The notes under the pieces are model-generated. The model worked only from the letters and a program-made list of their open reading frames with translations, was not told where the DNA came from and searched no databases. A program made the position numbers and the translations under genes. Positions 17,147 to 25,392 of a stretch of DNA of 64,000 nucleotides are shown here, in pieces. The stretch lies in contig CAVXGT010000012.1 in assembly GCA_963761475.1 (NCBI GenBank), positions 62,001 through 126,000 on the forward strand, read 5' to 3'. The DNA comes from Ga0077555 sp963761475. Lineage in GTDB: Bacteria; Pseudomonadota; Alphaproteobacteria; Rhizobiales; Hyphomicrobiaceae. Numbering within the stretch: the stretch's first letter is position 1; each line of letters opens with the position of its first letter.

Positions 17147-17740
17147 ATGCGTGCACAACCGCTCCAATCGCTTCTCGATGCCGCCGAAGCAGCCGTGCGC
17201 GACGGCAACGCCTCGATGCCGTCCGCCCGGCCAATGGCCGCCATGGTCTTCGAGAGACTGCGCGCCGCCCAAGGCGCGCTCCAGCGCCCTGTGCCAACGA
17301 CGCCGCCCGCCTGCACGCACCTCCCCGCCGCTCTCGCCAACGCCCGCGCCGCCTCGCCCGCCATCCGGCAGCTCGCTGATGCAATCGACACGCTGGCACT
17401 GGACCTCGCCTGGTATCGTCGCCAACCCGCGGACGGCGATCCCCCAGGGTTCCCCCACAACCACGCCAACGCCGTGCTGATCGGCGACGCCGGCCTCGAG
17501 CAGCGCAGCGACGTGCGCATCGGCATCAGTCTTCTCGCCCCGGCCACCACCTACCCGAACCATCGCCATCCCCCCGAGGAGGTCTACATCGTGCTCTCGC
17601 CCGGCCAGTGGCGGCAGGACGATAGACCCTGGCTCCTGCGCGCCAGTGGCGATCTCGTGCACAATCCTCCCTGCATCTGGCACGCTATGCAGGCCGACCA
17701 GGAACCGTTGCTGGCGCTATGGATGCTATGGACCGGTTGA
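17147..17740 (+). CDS. DMSP-lyase-like cupin (DddL/DddQ family)
   Basis: The C-terminal half is a single cupin: YPNHRHPPEEVYIVLS supplies two His, Glu and Tyr, and VHNPPCIWHAMQA the distal His, followed by EPLLALWMLWTG. This pattern is that of the dimethylsulfoniopropionate lyase family (DddL/Q/W/K), which splits DMSP into dimethyl sulfide and acrylate with a bound metal ion. The N-terminal ~100 residues are helical. ATG 17147 has AAGGA upstream. Many family members without tested activity exist, so this is a family-level call. Location 80 nt after an acyl-CoA synthetase and 40 nt before an SDR suggests a short catabolic operon. Confidence 0.65.
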   Translation: MRAQPLQSLLDAAEAAVRDGNASMPSARPMAAMVFERLRAAQGALQRPVPTTPPACTHLPAALANARAASPAIRQLADAIDTLALDLAWYRRQPADGDPPGFPHNHANAVLIGDAGLEQRSDVRIGISLLAPATTYPNHRHPPEEVYIVLSPGQWRQDDRPWLLRASGDLVHNPPCIWHAMQADQEPLLALWMLWTG

Positions 17741-17780
17741 GTTGAGCGGCGGCGCGTCCAATCACTTGAGGAGAGAACCC

Positions 17781-18551
17781 ATGAGATTGCAGGGAAAAGC
17801 AGCGCTGGTGACCGGTGGCGGCGGCGGCCTCGGAGCAGCCATCGCCCGACGCTTCGCCGCCGAAGGCGCAGCCGTCATCTGCTCTGACGCCAACTTCGCC
17901 AAGGCGGAGGCCGCGGCCAAAAGCATCGTCGAGGCGGGCGGCAAGGCCGAAGCCGTCAAGGCCGACGTCACGATCCCCGCCGACTGCGCGAGCCAGGTCG
18001 AGGAAACCGTCAAGCGCCTCGGCCGCATCGATATCCTCGTCAACAGCGCCGGCGTCGGCTTCCACAAGCTCGCCCTGGACACCTCCCTCGAGGACTGGGA
18101 GCGCGTGCTCCGCATCAACCTCACCGGCTCGTTTCTCACCTCCCAGGCAGCAGCCCGAGTGATGGTCGAGCAAGGCGGCGGCCGCATCATCCAGATCGGC
18201 TCCATCTCCGGCCAGCGTGGCAATATGGGCGGCATCGCCTACGGCGCCTCGAAGGCGGCGGCCAACCATTTATGCAAGGTGTTCGCCGTCGAGCTTTCCG
18301 GTCAGGGCGTCATGTGCAACGCCATCGCACCGGGTCCGATCGAAACCGGCATCTCCGTGCACGGACCCTCGCGCAAGCGCGGCTACATCGATCGAATCCC
18401 CACACACAGCTACGGCACGCCCGACGCCGTCGCTAACGCAGCGCTTTATCTCGCCTCCGACGAATGCCAGTGGGTGACAGGCCATGTCCTCAACGTCGAC
18501 GGCGGCTACGGTGGCGCGGGCCTCTCCTACGACCCCCAGGAAATCAGATAA
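17781..18551 (+). CDS. Short-chain dehydrogenase/reductase
   Basis: A classical SDR of 256 residues. The cofactor motif is TGGGGGLG near residues 11-18, then NSAG, the catalytic Ser in IGSISG, and Y-x-x-x-K in AYGASKAA. Asp in ICSDAN after the second strand favours NAD(H). Start ATG follows a strong GAGGAG. It closes the plus-strand run that begins at 12632 and converges on the enoyl-CoA hydratase gene. Substrate unknown; a 3-hydroxy acid would fit the neighbours. Confidence 0.85.
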   Translation: MRLQGKAALVTGGGGGLGAAIARRFAAEGAAVICSDANFAKAEAAAKSIVEAGGKAEAVKADVTIPADCASQVEETVKRLGRIDILVNSAGVGFHKLALDTSLEDWERVLRINLTGSFLTSQAAARVMVEQGGGRIIQIGSISGQRGNMGGIAYGASKAAANHLCKVFAVELSGQGVMCNAIAPGPIETGISVHGPSRKRGYIDRIPTHSYGTPDAVANAALYLASDECQWVTGHVLNVDGGYGGAGLSYDPQEIR

Positions 18552-18587
18552 GCCAGCCCGCGACGCAAACACTGGGCGTCGGAAGTG

Positions 18588-19340
18588 CTAGCTCTTCCGC
18601 GCCTTACTTTTGTCGCGGGCGGCTGTGATGCGCCCCGTCGCCATCATCAGCGCGTTGAGGTGCCGCCCCATCACCAGCGCTTCGGATATGGGCATCACGC
18701 TCGCCATCCGATGCGCGTCCTTGGTGAGCTTGACCGCTGTCGGATCAAGCGCGGCGAGACCGGCGCACAACTTCCGGGCCTCGGCTTCGAGTTGTTCCCT
18801 TCCTGAAGCCACACGGTTGATGAGGCCGGATGCCTGCAGATGATCCACCGGGAACGTATCCGCCGACAGCAGGTACTCGAGCGCCTTGCGCGGACCGACC
18901 ACCCGCGACAGCACCGCACTGTTGACAGACGCCGGAAAGCCCCCGCGCATCTCGAGCGCACCGAACTGCGCCGCAGCCTCCGCAACAACGAAATCGCACC
19001 CCATCGCCAGCGTGAAGCCGCCGGCCACGGCATGGCCTTCCACGATCGACACCGACGGTTTGGCCGAGCCCGCGAGCAGATGAAAGATGTCGGTCCAGTC
19101 CTCGTCGTAGGCGAGGATCTCCTCGAGCGGCGCATCGGCGCGGGCATCGGCTAGATCGCGGCCTGAGCAGAACGTGCCGCCCGCCCCCCGGATCGCGATC
19201 ACCCGACAAGCCGCATCGGCTTCCGCCGCTGCAATCGCCTCGACCACTGCCTTGACGCCGGCATGATCGAGCGCGTTGCGCCGCTCGGGCCGGTCGATCA
19301 GCACCGTCGTCGTGGCGCCGTCCTTAAGTGTCGCGATCAT
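18588..19340 (-). CDS. Enoyl-CoA hydratase/isomerase family protein
   Basis: A crotonase-fold protein of about 250 residues. Oxyanion-hole segments are FCSGRDLAD and HAVAGGFTLAMGCDF, followed by AQFGALEMRGGFPAS, where family hydratases carry their catalytic Glu. ATG 19340 (MIATLKDG) is preceded by GGGAG and gives a standard N-terminus. The reading frame stays open upstream to an ATG at 19439 that overlaps the ChaN-like stop as TGATG; that longer form would add a hydrophobic, repeat-encoded 33-residue leader unusual for this family. Confidence 0.85.
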   Translation of the reverse strand: MIATLKDGATTTVLIDRPERRNALDHAGVKAVVEAIAAAEADAACRVIAIRGAGGTFCSGRDLADARADAPLEEILAYDEDWTDIFHLLAGSAKPSVSIVEGHAVAGGFTLAMGCDFVVAEAAAQFGALEMRGGFPASVNSAVLSRVVGPRKALEYLLSADTFPVDHLQASGLINRVASGREQLEAEARKLCAGLAALDPTAVKLTKDAHRMASVMPISEALVMGRHLNALMMATGRITAARDKSKARKS

Positions 19341-19360
19341 CACTTTGTCTCCCGTTAGCC

Positions 19361-19420
19361 CCACCGCCAACAGTGAAGCATAGGCAAACGCCACCGCCAA
19401 CAGTGAAGCACAGGCGAACG
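19361..19420 (+). repeat. Tandem duplication of a 30-bp unit
   Basis: Bases 19361-19390 and 19391-19420 are two adjacent 30-bp copies differing at two positions. The unit is a multiple of three and, read on the minus strand, encodes a repeated hydrophobic decapeptide (AFACASLLAV, AFAYASLLAV) in the open frame upstream of the enoyl-CoA hydratase. Confidence 0.85.
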
Positions 19421-19438
19421 CCGCCGCGCGAGACACCA

Positions 19439-20626
19439 TCACCGCTTGAAGTGCTTGCGCATCTCTTCGCATGGATCCGGTCGCGCGACCTGTGTTGTAA
19501 CAAAAACGAAGTCGGCAACGGGCCTGCCCGCCGCATCCCGCTCGACGTAGTCCTCCACACGCAAGCCAGTGGACGCGACCTCCACGTACATGATGACAAC
19601 GATGGTCTTGCCCGCCGCCATACGACTGAGATGCCAGGGCACGCCGCGGTCTCGCCGCACATGACCGTTGCCGGCGAGCAGCACTGCGTGGCCGTATTTG
19701 GACTGCGCGCCAACGAGAGCCTTGGCCATGAAAGCATCGCGAAAGCGCTGCGCATCGGCCATTCCAGCAAACGCCCGCTTAGGCATCAACCCGCAATGCG
19801 AGGCCTCGAGCTCTCCGAGCAACCCATCCTGCGCCGCAGGCGGCAACGGATCAAGAAGCCCGAGCTCCTGAAGCGTCCGCTCTGGCAACGCTGCCACACC
19901 TTTGCGCGCCACATCGCGCACCTCGGCACGCGTCGGATTGCCTGCATAGACGGGCAGCACAAGATCGAAAATCTCGCTAAAGATCGGCTCGAAAAGTTTG
20001 CGCTCGGGCCAGCCCGATTTCTCCCATTCCAGCACATCAAGATAGGTCTTTGCCGACCGGCCGTCGCGCCCTGTCCCATCACGCGGAGTGATTCCCGAAA
20101 CCGCTTCCTGTTGATCGGCCCGTATGTGCTCCATGATGAGCCCAAAATTGGGTCCCCTCGAAGCCCGCCCGTCCTCAGGCCGCCAGGTCCGGCCGTTCAG
20201 TTTGCCGAGCAGGCCGGCTCTGCTCCGATGGTGAACCGGATTGTCGTGCACCTCCCCAAGCAGCACGAAATCAGCGGCGGCCAGACCGGGCAGTTGATCG
20301 TGCGAGGCGCGACCGACCGGATCGGCGAGCACATCGCGTGGCTGCCCGTCCTTGCCCGCCGTCTCGATCACGGCGCACAGGCCGCTGGCCTCGATGGAGA
20401 GGAGTTTGACATCCCGCCCCTCACGCGCCGCGCACAACGGATGCACATCGCCTTGCGCACTAGCGTCCAGTGGCACGGCTGTCATGCCCATCAGAAGGCC
20501 CAGACACGCGCCGAGATAAGACGGCCCTCGCCTCACGGCTCGTCCTCGCCCAGGCCTTCCATTCCGAATGGGGGCATCAAACGCCCTTGACGCAATCCCG
20601 ATTGCGCATCGCAGAAACTCTCTCAT
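19439..20626 (-). CDS. ChaN-family (haem-binding, Tiki-like) protein
   Basis: Conserved blocks are FVLLGEVHDNPVHH near residue 120 and AVLLAGNGHVRRDRGVPWHL near 320, the two halves of the ChaN/Tiki fold. Campylobacter ChaN is a haem-binding lipoprotein linked to iron uptake. A hydrophobic stretch LGACLGLLMGMTAVPLDASA near residues 38-57 looks like a signal peptide, so the true start may be internal to the listed one; no lipobox Cys is evident. It lies 68 nt after carA on the same strand. Role in iron handling is inferred from family only. Confidence 0.7.
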   Translation of the reverse strand: MREFLRCAIGIASRAFDAPIRNGRPGRGRAVRRGPSYLGACLGLLMGMTAVPLDASAQGDVHPLCAAREGRDVKLLSIEASGLCAVIETAGKDGQPRDVLADPVGRASHDQLPGLAAADFVLLGEVHDNPVHHRSRAGLLGKLNGRTWRPEDGRASRGPNFGLIMEHIRADQQEAVSGITPRDGTGRDGRSAKTYLDVLEWEKSGWPERKLFEPIFSEIFDLVLPVYAGNPTRAEVRDVARKGVAALPERTLQELGLLDPLPPAAQDGLLGELEASHCGLMPKRAFAGMADAQRFRDAFMAKALVGAQSKYGHAVLLAGNGHVRRDRGVPWHLSRMAAGKTIVVIMYVEVASTGLRVEDYVERDAAGRPVADFVFVTTQVARPDPCEEMRKHFKR

Positions 20627-20694
20627 GGTCCGAGACTACTCGACAGAACCGCACCGGAACATGGCAAGCGTCGTTACCGAGAGCGAAGCCGTCT

Positions 20695-21912
20695 TCAACG
20701 CTCGGCCAAGGCTGGGATCCCCTTCCGCGCCCGCATCAGATTGCAGAACCGCGTGAAGAGATAATGGCTATCCTCCGGGCCGGGCGAGGCCTCCGGATGG
20801 TACTGGACCGAGAAGATCGGCCGGTCCTTGACCTTGAGACCGCAGTTGGAGCCATCGAACAGCGACACGTGCGTTTCGACGACGTCACCCGGCAACGTAT
20901 CCCTGTCCACCGCAAAACCGTGGTTCATCGAGGTGATCTCGACCTTGTTGGTCGTGTGATCCTTGACGGGATGGTTGGCGCCATGGTGGCCCTGCTTCAT
21001 TTTTGCAGTCTTGGCTCCGAGCGCCAACCCGAGCATCTGGTGGCCGAGGCAGATGCCAAACGTCGGCAGGCCCGCCGCCAACAGCTTCTTGATCTCGGGC
21101 ACGGCATAGATGCCGGTCGCCGCCGGGTCCCCCGGTCCATTCGACAGGAACACCCCATCGGGATTGCGCGCCAGAATGTCCTCGGCCGACGTCTTCGCCG
21201 GAACCACTGTCACCCGGCACCCCGCCGAGGCGAGGCAGCGCAGGATGTTGCGCTTGAGACCGTAGTCGATGGCCACAACGTGCAGCTCCGCCGCCGCCAC
21301 GTCCTGGTAACCCTTACCCCACGCCCACCGCATCTCGTTCCAGCTATAGCTTTGCCCGCTGGTCACATCCGGCACCAGATCGAGCCCCAGCAGCCCCGGC
21401 CAGGCCTTCGCTTCCCCCGCCAGCTTCTCCAGGTCGAACCGACCTGAGGGCTCGTGCGCGATGACGCCGTTCGGCATTCCGTTCTCGCGAATGAGCGCCG
21501 TCAGCGCCCGCGTGTCGACGCCGGCGATCGCGATAATGCCCCGCGCCTTTAGCCACGCATCCAGGTGGCTGTCGGCCCGCCAGTTCGAGGGATCGGTAAC
21601 GCCCGCTCTGAGCACACAGCCCCGCACGCCCGAGCGCGCTGCCAGGTTCGAAGTCTCGATATCCTCGTCGTTGGTCCCGACATTGCCGACGTGGGGAAAC
21701 GTGAAGACGATGATCTGCCCGGCATACGAAGGATCGGTGAGGATCTCCTGATAGCCCGTGATCGCCGTATTGAAACACACCTCGCCCACCGCCGTGCCCG
21801 TCGCCCCGAGCCCCGCGCCCGCGATCACCGAGCCATCCGCCAGCACAAGTCGCGCTGTCATCGGCGCCTCCGCCCAGGCGGCGTCTGGTCTCACCGTATC
21901 GGCACTGCTCAT
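20695..21912 (-). CDS. carA: Carbamoyl-phosphate synthase small subunit
   Basis: The glutaminase subunit that feeds ammonia to CarB for arginine and pyrimidine synthesis. N-terminal domain: VGEVCFNTAITGYQEILTDP. The class I amidotransferase domain has the nucleophile Cys in FGICLGHQMLGLA and His-Glu in VQYHPEASPG. Length (405 aa) is normal. carB is not in this window. It is divergent from yqeY with a 171-bp intergenic region that contains a perfect palindrome. Confidence 0.95.
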   Translation of the reverse strand: MSSADTVRPDAAWAEAPMTARLVLADGSVIAGAGLGATGTAVGEVCFNTAITGYQEILTDPSYAGQIIVFTFPHVGNVGTNDEDIETSNLAARSGVRGCVLRAGVTDPSNWRADSHLDAWLKARGIIAIAGVDTRALTALIRENGMPNGVIAHEPSGRFDLEKLAGEAKAWPGLLGLDLVPDVTSGQSYSWNEMRWAWGKGYQDVAAAELHVVAIDYGLKRNILRCLASAGCRVTVVPAKTSAEDILARNPDGVFLSNGPGDPAATGIYAVPEIKKLLAAGLPTFGICLGHQMLGLALGAKTAKMKQGHHGANHPVKDHTTNKVEITSMNHGFAVDRDTLPGDVVETHVSLFDGSNCGLKVKDRPIFSVQYHPEASPGPEDSHYLFTRFCNLMRARKGIPALAER

Positions 21913-22009
21913 GGCGGTCTCCGCTGGGCGCTCGGTCGTAGCACCCTATCAAAGCGATGGATTGGCGGCGGAACCTATGCGAAGGGACTGTCAGGGTCAA
22001 ATGCGCGGG

Positions 22010-22024
22010 ACACGTGACACGTGT
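22010..22024. promoter_or_regulatory. Perfect 15-bp palindrome between carA and yqeY
   Basis: ACACGTGACACGTGT is a perfect 7-1-7 palindrome containing two CACGTG hexamers. Its place between two divergent starts makes it a candidate operator for one or both genes. Confidence 0.5.
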
Positions 22025-22083
22025 TCACTCTTCGTGCTGTAGAGACCTGAACTCGACCTTCTTATTCGCCATTGGAGGCCCGA

Positions 22084-22533
22084 ATGCTGCGCCAGCGCCT
22101 GACCGATGACATGAAGACCGCCCTCAAAGCCGGAGAAAAAGACCGCCTCGGCGTCATCCGGCTGATGATCGCGGCCATGAAGTCCGCCGACATGGAGCCC
22201 TCCGCCAAGGGCGAGATCGATGATGCCGGCATCGTCGCCGTGCTGACGCGCATGGTGAAGCAGCGCCGCGATTCGATCGAGCAATACAATGCCGGCGGCC
22301 GCCCGGAGCTTGCCGCCAAGGAGGCGGCCGAAATCACGGTGATCGAAACCTACCTGCCGCGCATGCTCGACGCCGGCCAGACCCGCGAGATCATCGCCAA
22401 GCTCATCGCCGAGACCGGCGCCAAGGAGCCTAAGGACATGGGCAAGGTGATGGGCGTCCTCAAGGCCAAGTATGCCGGCCAGATCGACATGGGCGCGGCA
22501 AGCGGCCTAGTCAAAGAGATGCTCAAGCCCTGA
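22084..22533 (+). CDS. yqeY: GatB/YqeY-domain protein
   Basis: A 149-residue helical protein of the YqeY family, related to the tail domain of the GatB subunit of the tRNA amidotransferase. LRQRLTDDMKTALKAGEKD and EITVIETYLPRML are family signatures, and the C-terminus AASGLVKEML is typical. ATG 22084 has GGAGG six bases upstream; the ATG at 22072 overlaps that site. The carA-yqeY divergent arrangement is familiar in Alphaproteobacteria. Precise function is unknown. Confidence 0.9.
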   Translation: MLRQRLTDDMKTALKAGEKDRLGVIRLMIAAMKSADMEPSAKGEIDDAGIVAVLTRMVKQRRDSIEQYNAGGRPELAAKEAAEITVIETYLPRMLDAGQTREIIAKLIAETGAKEPKDMGKVMGVLKAKYAGQIDMGAASGLVKEMLKP

Positions 22534-22567
22534 TCCGGCCGACACAGACCAGCGAGGAGACCCCCAA

Positions 22568-23287
22568 ATGCCGTTGAGTGAAAAGACCCGCGACAAGCTG
22601 AAGGGCATTTCCACCGCCACCATCACCACCGCCCTGTTCAAACGCGGCCTGCGCATCCAGATGATCCAGGGAGTCGTACCGCTCGATCCCGGCAAACCAA
22701 CCATGGTCGGCGAGGCCTTCACTCTGCGCTACATCCCCGCCCGCGAAGACCTCAATCCCATCACCGTCTTCCAGGACCGTGCCCATCCCCAGCGCCACAG
22801 TATCGACGTCGAGTGCCCGCCCGGCCACGTCTACGTCATCGACAGCCGCAAGGATGCGCGCGCAGCATCGGCAGGCTCCATCCTCGTCACCCGTCTAATG
22901 AAGCGCGGCGTCGCCGGCATCGTCACCGACGGTGGCTTTCGTGATGCCGCCGAGATCGCCAGGCTCGATATCCCGGCCTTCCACCAGCGCCCGTCCGCCC
23001 CCACCAACCTGACGCTGCATCAAGCCATCGACACCCAGGTTCCCATCGCCTGCGGCGACGCCCCCGTCTTTCCCGGAGACGTCATCGTCGGCGACAGCGA
23101 CGGCTGCGTCGTCATTCCTGCTCACCTTGCCGATGAGATCGCCGAGGAAGGCTACGAGATGACCGCCTTCGAGGACTTCGCCACCGAAAAGGTGCTCGAA
23201 GGCCGCTCGATCCTGGGCCTCTACCCGCCGACCGACCCGCAGACCAAGGTCGATTACGAAGCCTGGCGCAAGGCGAACAAGCGCTGA
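22568..23287 (+). CDS. RraA-like protein / HMG-aldolase family
   Basis: A 239-residue member of the RraA/demethylmenaquinone-methyltransferase-like family. The phosphate/substrate-binding motif GVAGIVTDGGFRDAAEI contains the Arg-Asp pair shared with 4-hydroxy-4-methyl-2-oxoglutarate aldolases and oxaloacetate decarboxylases. Further blocks are GDVIVGDSDGCVVIP. It is longer than E. coli RraA (161 aa), which favours an aldolase-like enzyme over an RNase E inhibitor. The start follows GAGGAGA. It is 34 nt after yqeY. Confidence 0.8.
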   Translation: MPLSEKTRDKLKGISTATITTALFKRGLRIQMIQGVVPLDPGKPTMVGEAFTLRYIPAREDLNPITVFQDRAHPQRHSIDVECPPGHVYVIDSRKDARAASAGSILVTRLMKRGVAGIVTDGGFRDAAEIARLDIPAFHQRPSAPTNLTLHQAIDTQVPIACGDAPVFPGDVIVGDSDGCVVIPAHLADEIAEEGYEMTAFEDFATEKVLEGRSILGLYPPTDPQTKVDYEAWRKANKR

Positions 23288-23391
23288 TGCGACGTCAGGC
23301 AGATCCAGTCGGCCGCCCCGTGCGTTAAACGTATAGACCGTGGCAAGCATGTGCCGCGGATTGCCACGCATTCGGCACTGACGAGGCCTTG

Positions 23392-23856
23392 ATGTCGAAC
23401 TCGACCACGAACTGGATCGCTCTGGCAGCTTTTCTCCTGGCCGTTGGCCTCGCAGCGGCCTTCGGCGCCACCTACAGGCCGGGCGACTGGTACCTCTCAC
23501 TCGCCAAGCCATCGTGGACGCCACCCAACAGCGTCTTCGGCCCGGTCTGGACCCTGCTCTACATCATGATTGCCATCGCCGGCTGGCTGGTGTGGCGCCA
23601 GTCCGCCATGTCGTCCGCCATGATTGCCTGGCTGGTTGCGCTCGTCCTCAATGCCGCCTGGTCCTACCTGTTCTTCGGTCGCCAGCAGATCGGTGCCGCC
23701 CTGGTCGACATCGCGGCCCTGTGGTGCGCGATCGCCGCCTTCATCGTGCTCGCACGCGGCCTCTCCCCGCTGGCGAGCCTCTTGTTCGTGCCCTACCTGC
23801 TGTGGGTCAGTTTTGCCTCTGCTCTCAACGCCGCCATCTGGCGGTTGAACACCTGA
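23392..23856 (+). CDS. tspO: TspO/MBR-family tryptophan-rich sensory protein
   Basis: A five-helix membrane protein of 154 residues. Family blocks are KPSWTPPNSVFGPVWTLLY, LNAAWSYLFFG and PYLLWVSFASALNAAIW. TspO binds porphyrins and affects tetrapyrrole and light/oxygen responses in Alphaproteobacteria. ATG 23392 has GAGG upstream. The photolyase gene begins 24 nt after its stop, so the two probably share a transcript, linking porphyrin or light stress with DNA repair. Confidence 0.9.
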   Translation: MSNSTTNWIALAAFLLAVGLAAAFGATYRPGDWYLSLAKPSWTPPNSVFGPVWTLLYIMIAIAGWLVWRQSAMSSAMIAWLVALVLNAAWSYLFFGRQQIGAALVDIAALWCAIAAFIVLARGLSPLASLLFVPYLLWVSFASALNAAIWRLNT

Positions 23857-23880
23857 CCCGCACATCCAAGCGAGCACCGC

Positions 23881-25344
23881 GTGACTGGTCCAATCATCGT
23901 CTGGCTGCGCCAGGATCTGCGTCTCGCCGACAATCGCGCCCTTGCCGCAGCGGTCGACACCGGCCGGCCGATCGTACCTTTGTTCATCCTCGATGACGCC
24001 TCGGCGGGTGAATGGGCCTTGGGCGCGGCCAGCCGCTGGTGGTTGCATCACAGCCTCGCCACACTAGCCGATAGCATCCACCAGCTCGGCGCCACCCTGA
24101 TCCTGCGGCGCGGCGACACGCGCGCCTGCCTCCAGGCCGTCGCTTCCGAGACCGGTGCCAGTGCGATCCACCTGACTCGCGGCTACGCGCCGTGGCAGGT
24201 GAATGTGGAGGCCAGCGTCCATAGCGGCTGCACCGCGGCCGGCATCACAGTCCGCCGCTTTGCCGGTAACCTGCTCGCCGAGCCTGAGAGCATCAAGACA
24301 CAGTCGGGCGACCCTTATCGGGTGTTCACGCCGTTCTGGCGAGCCCTCCTCGCAGCCGGAGATCCCGGCCCGCCCCTGCCCGCGCCAAAGCGGCTGACTG
24401 CCCCCGCCCGCGCCCCGAGCAGCGACAATCTGGCAGACTGGAACCTCCGCCCGACCCGGCCCGACTGGGCCGGCGGTCTCCGCGAGACTTGGAGTCCCGG
24501 CGAAGCCGGCGCAGCCCGCCGCCTCGCCGCATTCCTCAATTCCGGCATGGCAGACTACGCGGAAGCCCGCGACCGGCCCGACCAGCCGGGCACGTCGATG
24601 TTGTCGCCGCATCTCCATTTCGGCGAAATCAGCCCACGCCAGATCTGGACGGCCATCGAGCACGCCCGCGCCCGCCATCCAGCCCAGACTGCCGGTGGCG
24701 CATCGTTCCTGCGCGAGGTCGGTTGGCGCGAATTCTCCTACCATCTGCTGCATCATTGGCCGCAGCTACCCGATGCGCCGTTCCGCCCAGAGTTCGGCGA
24801 CTTTCCCTGGATCCAGGACAACCAGCATCGCCAGGCCGCAATCACCGCCTGGCAGCGCGGCCGCACCGGCTATCCGATCGTCGATGCCGGCATGCGCGAG
24901 CTCTGGCAAGCCGGCTGGATGCACAACCGCGTGCGTATGATCGCTGCCTCGTTCCTCACCAAGCACCTGCTGGTCCCCTGGCAGAACGGCGCACGCTGGT
25001 TCTGGGACACCCTGGTCGACGCCGACCTCGCCAACAATTCGGCGAGCTGGCAGTGGGTCGCAGGCTCGGGCGCGGACGCTGCCCCCTACTTCCGGATCTT
25101 CAATCCGGTGCTGCAGGGCCAGAAGTTCGATCCCGATGGCGACTATATCCGTCGCTACGTCCCCGAACTCGCAGGCCTGCCCGCGCGCTACATCCACGCC
25201 CCCTGGACGGCACCCGACGCAATCCTGGCATCCGCCGGCGTACAACTTGGCCAGACGTATCCCCACCCGATCGTCGACCATGCCGCAGCCCGCCAGCGCG
25301 CGCTCGACGCCTACGCAGCAATGCGCCAGCGAGCCGAGAAATAA
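23881..25344 (+). CDS. phr: Deoxyribodipyrimidine photolyase
   Basis: Class I CPD photolyase/cryptochrome family, 487 aa, GTG start. The N-terminal antenna domain begins IVWLRQDLRLADNRAL. The FAD domain has LSPHLHFGEISPRQIW, FLREVGWREFSYHLL, GRTGYPIVDAGMREL, MHNRVRMIAASFLTKHLLV and NNSASWQWVAGSGADAAPYF, all typical of DNA-repair photolyases, including the Asn-x-x-x-x-W region that contacts flavin and DNA. It uses blue light to split pyrimidine dimers. Downstream of tspO, same strand. Confidence 0.93.
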   Translation: MTGPIIVWLRQDLRLADNRALAAAVDTGRPIVPLFILDDASAGEWALGAASRWWLHHSLATLADSIHQLGATLILRRGDTRACLQAVASETGASAIHLTRGYAPWQVNVEASVHSGCTAAGITVRRFAGNLLAEPESIKTQSGDPYRVFTPFWRALLAAGDPGPPLPAPKRLTAPARAPSSDNLADWNLRPTRPDWAGGLRETWSPGEAGAARRLAAFLNSGMADYAEARDRPDQPGTSMLSPHLHFGEISPRQIWTAIEHARARHPAQTAGGASFLREVGWREFSYHLLHHWPQLPDAPFRPEFGDFPWIQDNQHRQAAITAWQRGRTGYPIVDAGMRELWQAGWMHNRVRMIAASFLTKHLLVPWQNGARWFWDTLVDADLANNSASWQWVAGSGADAAPYFRIFNPVLQGQKFDPDGDYIRRYVPELAGLPARYIHAPWTAPDAILASAGVQLGQTYPHPIVDHAAARQRALDAYAAMRQRAEK

Positions 25345-25392
25345 CCGCCCCGGCCATGACCAGGGCGATGGGCCTCGTGCCCCGACTGCGGT

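Noticed and set aside
21640..21670. GGTTCGAAGTC resembling a tRNA T-loop
   Set aside because: It lies inside intact carA coding sequence and has no cloverleaf partner.
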